In this document: in pieces, positions 11,819-23,780 of the stretch
How positions within the stretch are numbered: the first letter of the stretch is position 1
Layout of the letters: every line of letters begins with the position of its first letter
Origin: Colius striatus
Lineage: Eukaryota; Chordata; Aves; Coliiformes; Coliidae
Assembly (NCBI RefSeq): GCF_028858725.1
Contig: NC_084771.1
Coordinates: 8,088,915-8,152,914, forward strand
Length of the DNA: 64,000 nt
Reading direction: 5' to 3'
Position numbers and translations under genes: made by a program
The notes under the pieces: generated by a model
What the model was told of the DNA's origin: nothing
The model's database searches: none
The model's input: only the letters and a program-made list of their open reading frames with translations

Positions 11819-14800
11819 CTGCCAGAGGAGACAGGACACGGAGACAAAGGTTGTGTGCGTGGTCAGTAAAGTTTTGTAGGAGATGAGGTGACAACTCCAA
11901 GGACCTGGATAAATTCCAGCCTATTTAATTGCTTTCTGTCTCCCTGAATTCCTCCGGTGCTTCCCTTTGCTGTTTTCTGCTTCCTGCCCTGAATCACAGC
12001 ACAGTGCAGCTGGAGCTGGATCCCCCCAGGCACGGAGCTGAGAGCCTGCTGGAAGACGCTGGCTTGATTGAAAACTCATTGTTTTCCAGTCCCACAAGGA
12101 AACTGCATCTCCAGCTCCTGCAGAAGAGCTGGAGCCTGTCTTGCAGCTCTACTCCTTGCAGCCCACCTCACCACTGCACAGCAAGCAGGGAAATCCTCCA
12201 CACCAAGCCTATGGAGAAGGGAGTCCCTTTATATACCACAGGAAGGTTGTTTGCAATGAAATGGGCATGGGCATGGCCATGTACATGCAGAAGCAATCAC
12301 TGAGGAAAGGACTGTCCTAAACAACATGCAGAGGTTGCTGCTCCCAGGCTGGAGTGCCACTGCTGGTGGCACAGCTTCTCCTCCCAGCCTTTGCCACAGT
12401 GGGCCACAACAGCAGCCAAATCCCTCAGCAAGCAGAGCTCAGGGCAACACACTTTGGTGGCCTTGACATGCTGTCCTACTCTGAACATACACTGCAGTCA
12501 AACTGGCCACCACAGCCTCTCGTAGCCCACTGAGTGCTCTGCTCCCTGACATTCACAGTCCTTAGTGCCATTTGGAAGTTTTTTGATTAGTAAAAGCCTT
12601 TCCCAACAAATACAACAGCTCCATCAAAGCCTGAGCAAACCACCAGTCACGGCTGCATCACTACCTCCCTCCAATCGAGGAGAACCTTCCCATCTCTCTT
12701 TTTGCTGAACATCACATCTGTGGCTCTGACAAGGGCAGCAATGGGGATGGGATGGATGAAATTATCCCCAAGGCAGCAGCCACTCAGGTGCTATTATAAA
12801 CAAAAAAGCATCCCACCTTCCCCCATCCCACAGCCAGCTTGCCTCAGAGGAGTCCAGGGTGGTGATTAATTAGTGAAATTAGATCACAAGAAACAAGAGA
12901 CTACTTAACAGCCAGCAGGAAAGACTTTTAGTCAGACTATGTAAACCTATCAGGGGTTTATTTGTTTTGGTCTATTAGCTTCAGTCAACAGCACTTGCTC
13001 GTAAATGTTAAGTAAAACTCCTCCTTTAAGTAAATCCTCTCCTGCAGGAGAGACGACATGAACCCAGGGGTAAATCCTGGATTTCAGTCCAGTCTAGTGT
13101 GAGCCCTGTCCTGATCCAGGCCCTGCAGAGCACCAACTCAGTTGAAGGAAAAAATTAGCTAATATTTAGCCCTGGGAACAAATACAGAGCATCAGCCTCT
13201 CCTGTGCAGGGGCCTGCGCACAGGACACATTCAGTAAAGCAAGAGACTTGAGGAGCTTAGAGCAAAGGGAAGAGATGGCCACAGTGATGGGAAGCAACAG
13301 TCAGGGGGGAAGGACATGGTGCCCCAGGAAGGTGGGTAGGCTCAGGCCAGGGAAGGAGGAGAGCATGAAAACAAACATCTCTCCTAGTTGCTACTGGAAC
13401 TGATCAAACCCAGAGAGATCCTGTGGCAGAGAAGGACAAAGGGACAGTAGTGGTGGGTGAGTTGAAGACTTGACTTGAAAGGCCATCAGGAGTCAACAGA
13501 GAAAAGGTAAAAGAGAAAAAGTCATTACCCTGTTGATGTTGCTTTGCTCTGTAAGAACAATGCTTTTAAAAGTGTTTCTTCCCCTCTGATAACAAAGGGA
13601 AGCATTATACAAGGATTTCCATTCTTATCTAGAGAGCTCCTAGACAGGGTGGCCTTTCCTCTGGCATGGCAAGCTGCCTCTCCCAGCTCCTCCTCCTTCA
13701 GGATTAAAAACATTTTTAGAAAACCAGCTTTTTTTCAGCATATCTTCTGTATTTATTTGCCTGGCTGCTCCTTTTTCAACCTAATGGCACTGCAGAAACA
13801 CTCAACCACCGAGCCTCAGCCACTGTGTGACTTGGGCACTGGGTCTTTCCATGTGAAAGCTGCAAATGTATCTCTGAAATTCACCAGAATTGGAACAAAT
13901 TCTCAGTGCTGAAGTGCCCCACAGCAGCCAGAAATGGCAATATTCATCACAACAGGTATCCTGTTGTAAGCAGGTAACTTCTCAAGCTGCACAGCTTGTC
14001 CCGTGTCAGTGGCAGCCCATTGAGCCAAGCCGTCACCAATATGCCCCTGGGATATGGAATCAGGTGTTTGCTGTTGCCTCATGCTGGTGGAAGCTATCAT
14101 CAAAGAGTGTGTTTGGCCTGTTAATAACTTATCCATAAGGAAACATCTCACTGCAGGCTCCCAAGGAGATATATGTGCTCTCAGATGGGAGTTTGGTCCT
14201 GTCCCTCTGTATATGAAGCTTTTCAATCAAATGGAGAAGGGATCTTTTCCTACCTCAGGAAAACCTTGCTGTGCCCAACTCACACTAAATTGCTGCAGCT
14301 TGCCTTTAGCTTAAAACAAAAGGAAATTGGCCAATACCTATATTTGTGCACCTGATGTTTATTTGATGCTGTTTTAGCACACATATAAATGGCAATTCAT
14401 AGACTTATGGAGTGAAACGTAATGGTCCAGGGCAAAGTGGAAAGAAACAAGAAGTGCTGGAGACAGCCTGGAACAGGCAATTCCTGTGCTAGGTCAAACA
14501 GGCAAACATTAAAGAGATGTGTTCTTCCTAGTGTTTCTGGGTTAGGTGGACTGCAAGCAGGGGACATCACAATCAAGGAGCTCAGCAGAGAGAAAGTTTC
14601 CATATTCCCTATAAGCTGATGTAATGACTTGCCCAGCCCAATTCCAGCACAATGAGCTCATTTGGAGAAAAAAACAGCAGATGCACCCCTCCAAATCCAA
14701 AAATAATGGCCTGAAACAGAACATGATGAAAAAACATGATGGAAAAGAAGCTTACCAAGTTTAAACCTAACGCTCAGACTCCTCTCCGTGAGGATGGAGG

Positions 14801-15776
14801 ATCCCAAGGTAAAAGACCTTCCCCAAACAAGATGTTCACTGGCTGGATGCTGCTGCCTTCCCACATTTGCTCATGAGACTGGGAGAGTTTGTTTGCTACT
14901 TCTCAGGACACAGTCATAACTGCTTTACTGCAGACTCTAGTGAAGCAAGGAAGCAAATACAGTCTGTTTCTCAAAGGAAATGCAGGCTGCATTTTACATT
15001 TGTGCATCACTGACACACTTAGGCCTTGATATCTGTATCAGAATCTTCCCTCTTTACTGCTTTTCTACACGTAACATCCTGCTTTTGTTAGCAACACGGG
15101 CATTTTTCTGGAGTATCTGGTAGAAGAAACCTCAAGAAAGTCTGTTGCAGATAGAAAAAGCCTTCAGAAAAAAATTGCACAACCCTGGGGCATGAAATAC
15201 TTTTGCCTGCTTGGAAACCACTTGTCAATCAGAAAAACAAGTTAGTAAAAGAGCTTCCATGAGTCACAACAAAACCATCAGAGCTATCAAATGAGGGTAC
15301 CACCACCACAGCTAGTAGCATATTCCCCAAAACAACCAAGCATGAGAACTCTGGAGAGCAGGAACAATCAAACCCACAACAGCCAGCCTTGAATGATGCT
15401 TTGTAAAAAGCTTAATTGCAATCAGATTGAGGTGATGCCAAAGGACTCTTAACAATGAGCTGGTGGAGAGCAGGAGTTAAATGGCTGTGCAACATGAACA
15501 ATGCTGCTTTGATTTGCATAACACTGTGGGACTGGGTGTTTGTTCAACAGAAAAGCACAGGCTTGGGAAAATTAGCTCCCTTAATGCGCTTACCCTGGCA
15601 GGTTTGGACCCAATGACATGGTACAGTCCTGCACAGTGGCACATATGCTGCTGTAGGTCATGCTCAAAACATTGTTCTTTTGGGCTAAGATACTCAAAAG
15701 GGTCACCCCACTGAGAAGACGGGGGAAATTACAGGCTGCACCACCTCTTAGGTACTGCAGTGGCTTGGATGCTAAT
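11819..15776. other. Gene-poor stretch, nothing recognised
   Basis: Only short open frames occur on both strands, the longest about 120 codons and not ATG-supported. No repeat was recognised apart from trivial tandem words such as the GGGCAT duplication near 12264. Nothing here supports a gene. Confidence 0.5.
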
Positions 15777-16317
15777 GAAAAATGGCCAGCAGGTCGACGG
15801 AGGTTCTGCTGCCCCTCTGCTCTGTCCTGGTGCAGCCACATCTTGAGTCCTGTATCCAGTTCTGGGCTCCCCAGCTCAAGAGGGACAGGGAACTGCTGGA
15901 GAGAGGCCAGTGCAGGGATATCAAGATGCTGAGGGGACTGGAGAAAAGGCTTTGGGACCTGGGGTCATTCAGGTTGGAGAAGGCTGAGAGGAGTCCTTTT
16001 CAATGCTGATGAATCTCTGAAGATCAGTGTTGAGAGGATGAAATGACATTTTGTTCTGTAGTGTCCAGTGCCAGGACAAGGGGTGGAACACAGGAAGTTC
16101 CACTAGAACATCAGGAGAAGGTTCTTAGGTGCTGAGGTGAGGGAGCCCTGGCCCAGGCTGCCCAGGGAGGGTGTGCAGGCTCCTTCCCGGGAGGTTTCCA
16201 ACCCCACCTGAACACATTCCTGTGCCCCCTGAGTGAGGGGAGCCTGCTGTAGCAGGGGCTTGGGCTGGAAGAGCTTCTAGAGGTTTCTTCCAACCCCCAC
16301 CATGCTGAGATTCTGTG
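15777..16317 (+). repeat. CR1 retrotransposon, first subfamily
   Basis: This is a 5'-truncated CR1 3' end on the plus strand. One frame from 15782 still reads the ORF2 C-terminal relic (SRSTEVLLPL, FWAPQLKRDRELLERGQ). The 3' UTR block GCCCTGGCCCAGGCTGCCCA follows at about 16147, and the element ends near GAGATTCTGTGCAAAT. It matches 1295-2094 over this part with internal deletions around 15950-16060. The genomic copy is inactive. Confidence 0.9.
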
Positions 16318-16429
16318 CAAATATTTAATTTTTCATCCATTCTAGTGTATTTCTTTCCTCAATAATTGATCTGCTAACAGCTCTGCTGCTGCGTTGTTTT
16401 GCTGCAGGAGGCTCCCAAGGCTGTGAACC

Positions 16430-16560
16430 ACAGAATCACAGAATCCTTACAGTTGGAAAAGACTTGTAAGATCATTGAGTCAAACCAGTCACCTCACATT
16501 GCCAAGCCCATCTATAAGCCATATCTCTAATTGCTATAAAGCACGATAAAAGTCACCCAT
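16430..16560 (-). repeat. CR1 3' end fragment, minus orientation
   Basis: CACAGAATCACAGAATCC followed by TTGGAAAAGACTTGTAAGAT is the reverse complement of a CR1 3' terminus of an older subfamily. Similarity fades after about 16560. It lies about 110 bp from the end of the previous CR1 in the opposite orientation, so two independent insertions sit almost next to each other. Confidence 0.8.
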
Positions 16561-17974
16561 TTAGCCTTTTCCACACTCCACCGGTGTTAGGGCCACATGG
16601 GTTGGTGCAGTGCCCAAGCAGGGGGAGTCTGATGGTGCTGTGGATCCCCCAGCATTGCCCTGGGGGCTGAGGCACGGCCAAAATCCTGCAAGCCCCTGGA
16701 CCGACCTCCATGGCATATAAAGGGGGAACCACAACATGCTGGTAGGTAAATCTCTCTCCTACATAGTTCTATAGGCAGCTGCCCTCTAGAGGGAGTGGGA
16801 CTTGGGTTAATTGGCGTTTCATAGGCACATGCAGGAAATGAGCTTTCTCCAAGTGCCAGTGATAACCAAGGCAACCTCCTCTCATTGTTGGGAAATGCAG
16901 GACTGCAAACAGCACCGTGTCCCCTCTCCCCCTTCTTCTCTACCATCCACCTCACAGGGAGAGGACATGCACAGAGAGCTCACAGCCTCCGCCTTTGCAG
17001 GAACTCTTCTGAATCCATGCATCAAAGAATGCATCTTAAAGATGTTGTTAATCACTGCAACACTACATTCACTAGCTGTTGTTAACTGCATCTCCCTGTA
17101 TTGAAGTGTTTCTTCCCAGTACATGAATATGCTATGGTTTTGTCTACTTTTCTATTATTCAGCCCATGTGGGCTTTTTACCCTTGGGAGTCTCCACTGAA
17201 GCTTAAGAGTCTGCATTGTTAGCAAACATTTCCTGATATTCAGCTGCTTCTTCCTTCTATTCATGCCCAGCAGAATTGCAAGCTCCTGCCTGGTTGCTCC
17301 TTCAGTTGTTTTAGGTGCTCCAGGCTCCTTTCAACCTCTGATTTTTCTTTTTTTCCATCAGAACACAGACTATATTCACCAGCTTCTTGTGTCCTTTGGG
17401 TTTGTTTTGTTGAAACTCAATCTCCCTCCACTGCTGTGCTCCGAGATGCTGTCCCTGCTACTGCACAGGGAAGCCAGCCAGCGCTGGCCCGCAGTGTCTG
17501 TTGTTCTCTGCTTGCTTCATTAACTGCTCTGCAGTGGCTCTTCCTGACACTGGAGCTCTTCATCCTTCCCAATTTGTTTGGTGAAACTCAGTTTCCTCCC
17601 CTAAAGCAGCACACTTCCCGGTGCCGTGTCCTGGTCTGACTGCAGCCACCCCACAGCCTCAGCCCAGGGAAGCTGTGATGTATGAAATGCAGGTATTGCG
17701 CCTCCTGCCAACACCAGCAGCTGCTTCAGGTCCAGCCACACCAGTCAAACAGGGCTATCCCTGCTAAAACACCCCAGGCTCCACCATATCTGGAACAGGA
17801 CCTGTTGGTTGGCCATCATTGGGATTTGGAAAAAGAATAAACCATCTGTGCTTCATCTGCTTTTTGTTCAAACCTGCTCTGCTCCCCACCACGGGAAAAC
17901 CCAGACAGCTGTTGCAGCTTCCCCTTTAAGATGTTCAAACATCATCCTCCACTGCAACAAGAGCATATAATAGG
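16561..17974. other. Gene-poor stretch, nothing recognised
   Basis: No coding region, repeat or RNA gene was recognised. The short open frames (17263-17639) are not conserved-looking and start at weak codons. Confidence 0.5.
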
Positions 17975-18178
17975 AACACAGAATCCTTTTGGTTGGAAAA
18001 GCCCTTGAAGCTGCTGCAGCCCCAGCCCTCCCCTCACCCTGCCCATCGTTACCCCATGGCCCTCAGCACCTCAGCTCCATGGCTTTGGGATCCCTCCAGG
18101 GCTGGGCACTCCCCCAGCTCCCTGGGCAGCCTGTTCCCTGCAGAACCCTCCCTTCTGTGAAGAAGTCTGTGAACAAGT
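17975..18178 (-). repeat. CR1 3' end fragment, second subfamily
   Basis: ACAGAATCCTTTTGGTTGGA at its left end is a CR1 terminus in minus orientation. The following GCCCTTGAAGCTGCTGCAGC and CCCAGCTCCCTGGGCAGCCT (about 18113) match the copies at 5012-5690 and 61322-61762. The fragment is much shorter than those two, either truncated at insertion or cut by a deletion near 18150. Confidence 0.85.
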
Positions 18179-21100
18179 AGTGATGCTTGATTGTGGAGTC
18201 AGGCTCCTCCTCAGCTGGTGCTGGCAGTGGCTCACACAGCAGCTCAGCAGCTCTGCTGGAAAACACCTGCTCTGCTTTCCAGAGGATCCCATTTTGGCAT
18301 CACTGGTGTCTCTTCTCAAGAGAGTGAGCTATGTTACAACATGTTTACTGAAGCAAGGTCTCTGAGCATGCAGAACTGAAAAGCAGCCACTTTGGACTGG
18401 GGAAAAAGGATCAATGAACCCAGATCCCACATCAAATGAGGATGGAGTGAGTTTCTGAACTCATGCTGGGGGAGAGAATAATCAGCTATTTCTTCTGGCC
18501 TGAAGTAACTCCCAGGTGCAGTTTCTGAAGGGAGACATTAGAAATTGTGCCACATTATGGGGAAAATGACTGAGTGGGGAGTCTGCAAAACGAGTCCCTG
18601 CTCCATTGACAAGAAAAAGTAAAGACTCTGAAACAACTGAGACACGCTCAGAAGAGCCTGATTAAATTACTGCAGAACATGGAGAGCAAAGGCACAGGCA
18701 TGCCAAAAGACTGACCTTCTAGATTATTGATGATGCTACACAGAGAAAAGCAAAGGCTTAGGAAAAAATGCATGGTTTGGAGGAATACTCAGGTTCAGGT
18801 GCTTGGTGCCACCAGAGGTTTCTATTTACCTGACCCAGCAAACAGTATGAACTTCTGTTCCCCATTTTACATGATGAAACACATTTCAGCAACTCATAAT
18901 CTCATGCCTTTACCTGGAGTTAAGTATCTTTAACAAATGCAGACCTGCAGGACTCCTCAGAATGCAGAGAGTTGCTATTTGATGGGCCTAAACCTCAGAG
19001 AAACAAATGACATGTTAATCAGTTGATCCAGTCCTTTCCTGACTGAACTGTACTTGTGTCTTAGACTGTGTTCACCAGAAACCCATCAGCACTGAGAGCA
19101 GAGGGGACCTTTCCGGACACTCAGTCATTCCACTGGCACAAGTAGCACTTTCCCCCACCCCCAAAGATCTTCAATTTGATTAAATATTTGGAGAAGAAAT
19201 ATTTTGTTATTTCTTTGCAAGGAGACCTCTTGGATTGGAAATTAATGGAACTTTAAGTGCTGGTAAACTAACAAACCAAGGCTTCTTAAAACTGCAAGGA
19301 TACTGATTCAAACAGGCACTTTCCCCCTTTTTTTTCATCCCTCTACAGCATTTAAATAATTAAAAAGGTCCTTTGAGATGCACATTTAAAAGCAACTCAA
19401 AACCCCCAAAGCAAACAGGATGAGGCTTTGCAGTTCCACTTGATTTTTGTTATGGCTTTGTCATAAAACTCTTCAAAAAAAGGATTTCAAATGGAATCCC
19501 TGACAAACCATTCAGCATCAGGAAACACTGAAGCATCAGTGAGCTTCTGAAGGGTTCTGCTGCATCTGCTTGGGACTTTTCCTCCAAAAGATTTTCTAGC
19601 AGAGACCGTGGTTTCTGTCAAGTGACATGGTTTGTTGTTATTATTTCCAGGTAAAGGTCAGTGTTACTGAGTTTTCTCCTTTGGCTTTCCTGGGGAACAT
19701 GTAATTTCAGCAGTCCATCCTAACAGAACTGAACCTGGTGGTTTAGTTATCCAAACATTTCCTTTAGGGTCACCCAGGCATTCACTTGAGCACTACAGCC
19801 CCTGTGGAATAAAGGCTGGGACCTTCGGAAGCTGTGTGCCTCATGGGATGAACAAATGACACAGGACATCACGTGAATGTATCACAAACAGTCAAGATTT
19901 CCAAACCCACTCCCCAGGCAGGGTCCCTAAGCTGCTCTGGTGCTGAGAAGCTGCTCCTGGATACTCTGTTTTGACCACTGCAGCTCAACAGCAGTTTGTT
20001 CTCAGACCCTTCTCCAGGGGAGGGAGGGCTCCAGGCAGCCTCAGAACATCTGATGTTCTGAGGATGAACTAAAGCCATGCAATATTTTGGTACCAAATGA
20101 CAAGTTGAGCCTGCTGTTGTATGAAAGCAAAGGAAAGAAGCAAGCCTTGTCAATGAGTAGGGGAGAAAAGGGAAAAGGTGATGTCTGTATCTTGTATGTT
20201 CTAGTGCCCTTTGGATCACAAATCTGATTTGGTTTCTGCTCTTTGGCTCCTTTTGAGTGCTCCTAAGTGCCCTGAACTAGGAATCTTGTCCCAGTGAAGC
20301 ATCAACTGACTAAGAATAGTGCATTTGACAGCAGAAGCATTAAGTTTCAATCAGGCAATATGCTAGTCTTCTGGGCAAAAGTATTCCTTACATTTAGACA
20401 CTCATGTGTGGCTGAAATCAATGGCAATTCCATCAATGGCCAGTCTCAAAACCACCAGACCACTGACAAGCACAACAGAGGTATCCTGTCAGGAGAGTTT
20501 CTATGCATAAGCAGAAAATGATAGTACTGAAAACAGAGGGTAAAACTTCTGCTTAACCCTGTTATGCCTCCTCAGCAGCTGTGGTTTCCAGTGAGACAAC
20601 AGTCCCGTTTCCCTTCTTTTCCAAAATAACTAGAGATTATTGATGCACTGCCAATGTTTTAACAAGGAGAGCTCACTAAATCCCACCCTGCCCCAAGTCT
20701 AAGATGAATACCATGGGATCAGGGTGGGGACAGCAAAGGGGTTGTGCAGAGAGGAGAGATGAAGAGCCCAGGAGTCTGTTCATTGTTTTCCCATTTTAAA
20801 GCAAACACTCCCCTGTGATTATAACCAAGAGGAGACCTGGCCACCTCCTTTTTTCATGTTTGGCAAATAAGCCCATGTTAAGGGCATGTTGTTGGAAATG
20901 TTTGTTCTTCACTTATTTTAAAACACACACAGAGTACATTGATAGCATTTGGCCTATTTAAACTGCTGTGGAGAAGGATAAAGGCCTGTGTGTATTGTTT
21001 GGTGAAATGTGCCTTGGAGGAGAGCAAGAATATATGGCTTGGGGACGTTTTTTCTCATACTAATACCAAAACCTACCTGTGTCCCATAGGGGAAAGGAGT

Positions 21101-22261
21101 GTGATTTTCTGTTTTTAATGATCTCTAGAGCCTGAAAAGCAGCACCGTGGGTCAACATAGTTGTCCACAAGAAGTTCTACTTGTCCAGCTTCTAGTTTTG
21201 GCTATAGCTAGCAGGAAAAACAAACAGATGCCCGTTTGAAAAGACAAAACCCCAAGTAAGAGGTGACACGAGAACCTGCTCACCAGAGATGTTTGTGAAC
21301 CATGGATGGATACAAAGTTGAAACCACTACAATGTTTAGAAAGATGGACTCCAAAAAGGGCAAAATACCATCCCCAGCCTCCTGTTAGGTTAGAGGTAAC
21401 ACTGTAAAGAGTTTTGAAGAGCCCTTGAAGTTCACAACCAGCAGAAGACTTTTGCTAGGAGCATTTAATTAAACCAATGACTTAAGAAAGGCAACATCCC
21501 AGATAGGTTCAGCTGCCTGGTTCAATTCCAACAGCGTCACAGTTGGCACAGTTGCCACATCCTGACTAAATACTGTAAGAAGCACAAAGATTTTGTGTTA
21601 AGATTTATGCTGCATTTAATCTTCAAGGAGTAATCAGCCTCCTCTCTAGTGGGTTGGCCCAGGACTGGTACTTTTGAAGGCTAAGACACAAGATGTTGTT
21701 CTGCAAAGGATTTCAGTGTGCTCATTCTAATCTGTACCAGTATACCCAGTCTCAAACCATCCAAACCACATTTATTTCCCTAAAAAAAAGGTGAATTCAA
21801 ATGCAAACGTGTTTAATGGGTCCCCACTGAGAGCACTCACACCCGCATAAGAAGGGGGCCAGGGGTGTGAAAAGTAGTTGCATTATACCCCTGGGAAGAG
21901 GATTTCTATGCAGTCAGACTGGAAATGCCCAGGAGCCATGAAGGGTCAAAGCTGATTTTTGAATGGAAGTTTACTGGTGACACTGGTGGATTTTGCTTCC
22001 CCTTCTCTGTCACCCATCCCCATGCTCACCCCACTTGTGCACCAAGGGTGATGGTTGTTATCTTTGTCTACCCCTTCACAGTTTACCCAGATTGTCTGTC
22101 ATCTTTACCAGCTAAAAAAGGGAAAATGGACTTTTGACCACGAGGGTCAGGAAATATCTGCACCATTTTCAACCCAAATCCACACACGTGGTTTTATATG
22201 TTTTATTAAACCTTGAGCCCTCAGAGGATGGGGTTTTTGCAGCCTGGAGTCGAGCTGTTAC
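18179..22261. other. Gene-poor stretch
   Basis: No gene was recognised. The longest frame (19869-20219, minus) is 116 codons without family resemblance. The only structure I see is the perfect 12-bp inverted repeat at 20039-20063, listed separately. Confidence 0.5.
20039..20063. repeat. Perfect inverted repeat, 12-bp arms, 1-bp centre
   Basis: The left arm CCTCAGAACATC is followed by a single T and then GATGTTCTGAGG, its exact reverse complement. As RNA it could fold into a hairpin only with a few central pairs opened. The core holds AGAACA and TGTTCT half-sites separated by five bases, whereas steroid-receptor elements use three, so a receptor site is not claimed. Confidence 0.8.
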
Positions 22262-22653
22262 ATGAGATATTCAGGAAGTTATTTGCATCGACTGGATAAA
22301 AGCCTGTGGCAGCTGGGTGTGCTGCAGAAGCGAGTCAGAGACCGCTGCATCGGCCACCGGCCCAAGGAACACCATTCGTTCCAGCCTCACAATGAGTTGT
22401 TTACTGGCCTTGGCTGCCTGTGGGAACAGCCAAGAAGAGCGGAGGAAAAGGAGAGACAAACACAATGCGAGCAAGACACGTTAGGTGGGAGGCTGGGCTT
22501 TAACAGCAGATTCGGGATTTCAAACCTATGGAACTGGAGAGCGCTGAAAAAGGAGTAAAAGGGCACTGGCTGCTGCTCCCCAGCACAAACGGGCTGAGGC
22601 AAATCCCGCTGCCAGAAGATCATCTTCCCTAGCTGAAGGGCTTCATACTGAAG
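22262..22653 (+). promoter_or_regulatory. Possible alternative upstream exon or enhancer near LPAR4
   Basis: A perfect octamer ATTTGCAT (22281-22288) is followed within ten bases by GGATAAAAGC, a weak TATA-like word. About 360 bases later comes a strong splice donor, CTGAAG|GTAAGAG (exon end 22653). A plus-strand frame is open from 22262 to 22558 but has no family resemblance. This could be an alternative first exon for LPAR4 upstream of its CpG island, or a POU-factor enhancer. The donor is the best evidence. Confidence 0.2.
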
Positions 22654-23039
22654 GTAAGAGATAAGAATAAAAGCTTTTTAGCTAGTGGCTGGGCTGGAAG
22701 GCAGATTCACAGAAAGGCAGGGTGAGCTACAGGGCAGCTCAGCTTCCCTGGAATACTTGCATTTATGTCCCTAAATGTTTTTCAGCAGGAACTCAGGGTT
22801 TCCAGAGCAAACTGCTGAGGGACAAGAGTCTACTCAGCTCCTTTGACAAGATTTTTTGACAAGACATCAAAAGACCCCAACCTAAAACCCAACAGCTTTC
22901 TAGATCTGCTTAGAAAGATGTTTTCTGTTTAGAGCCAGCTTTACTTTGCGGCTCCCCAGTCTCACCCAATGCCTCCCTGCTTCCTAGCTGCCCCTTCTCC
23001 CTCTTTTAATTGGAAGGAAAACAATGACAGCCACGCAAA

Positions 23040-23780
23040 GGCAAACCCGAGATTTCAGCAGCTTTCCCCGCCGTTCATTCCCCTGGCGGGGCGGAGGCGC
23101 GGCCAGGCTCTCGTCCGCCAGCTAATTGCTCAGGAAATCCGCGTTCCCCATTGTCGCCTTGTCCTTAAGCCGCTAATTCTGCGGCGGGAGCTGCCGGGGC
23201 CGGCCAGGGCTGTGGGAGAGGAGAGCAAAGCAGAGGATACAACCCCGCGAGAGGGACCCGGGCGCGGGGCGGGCTCAGCCACCAACAATCCATCCTCGCC
23301 CAATGGCGAGCGGTTCGTAGCGAGCCCCTCGGTCCCCTCCCCTGCCCACAGAGCCTGCTCAGACATTGGGCCCATTCTCGCGTCCCGCTTCCCAAGACAC
23401 GATGGCTGCGGCGTACAGCGGGTTTTGTTTCCTCGCCGAACAAAGGCGGGCGGGCGGCTGCCGCGGGCTTTAGCTTCTCAAGATGAGCGGGTGAAGCCGG
23501 AGAAGGCCGAGCAGGGAGAGCTGCCGCGTGGGAGCGACACGGGGCACAGACAGGGACCGATGTGGGCTGTCAGCGAGGAACCGCGCTGAAAGCGGCCGAG
23601 CCGCGGGCGGGAGCTCAGCCCCGGCCGCTCCGTACCGGTGAGTTTCTCTTTCCTCCCTTTCCTAGTGCGGCAGAAAAGCAGCCGGATTGAATGGCAGCTC
23701 GCAAAGAACTGCCGTGTTTTCTGCAAGCCGAAGGCTCAGAGACAAATCTGGGGGGGGCAAAGCAAGCGGGGACGGGCTGG
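23040..23780 (+). promoter_or_regulatory. LPAR4: CpG-island promoter of LPAR4
   Basis: CpG density rises sharply here against a CpG-poor background on both sides. The island contains a GC box (TGGCGGGGCGGAGG near 23085), a CCAAT word (23299-23303), GGGCGGGCGG repeats near 23447 and no clear TATA box. It ends just past a consensus splice donor on the plus strand. It is the only such island in the window and lies about 9.4 kb upstream of the LPAR4 coding exon on the same strand, so it is most likely the LPAR4 promoter. Such islands often fire in both directions, and an antisense transcript to the left is possible. Confidence 0.8.
23400..23637 (+). other. LPAR4: LPAR4 noncoding first exon (5' boundary uncertain)
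   Basis: The exon end is set by ACCG|GTGAGT, a full consensus donor at 23638. The start is only a guess, because the transcription start within the CpG island cannot be read from the sequence; 23400 is a placeholder close to the YY1-like word CGATGGCTGCGGC. A long open frame from an ATG at 22969 to 23589 crosses it but reflects stop-poor GC-rich composition. LPAR4 genes in vertebrates have noncoding upstream exons and an intronless coding exon, which fits this layout. Confidence 0.55.

Noticed and set aside
20042..20060. Glucocorticoid-type response element
   Set aside because: The half-sites AGAACA and TGTTCT are five bases apart, whereas the consensus needs three.
22969..23589. A 206-codon plus-strand frame with an ATG across the CpG island
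   Set aside because: The frame is explained by stop-poor GC-rich sequence. Part of it lies upstream of any plausible transcription start, minus-strand frames are open in the same place, and the peptide has no recognisable domain.
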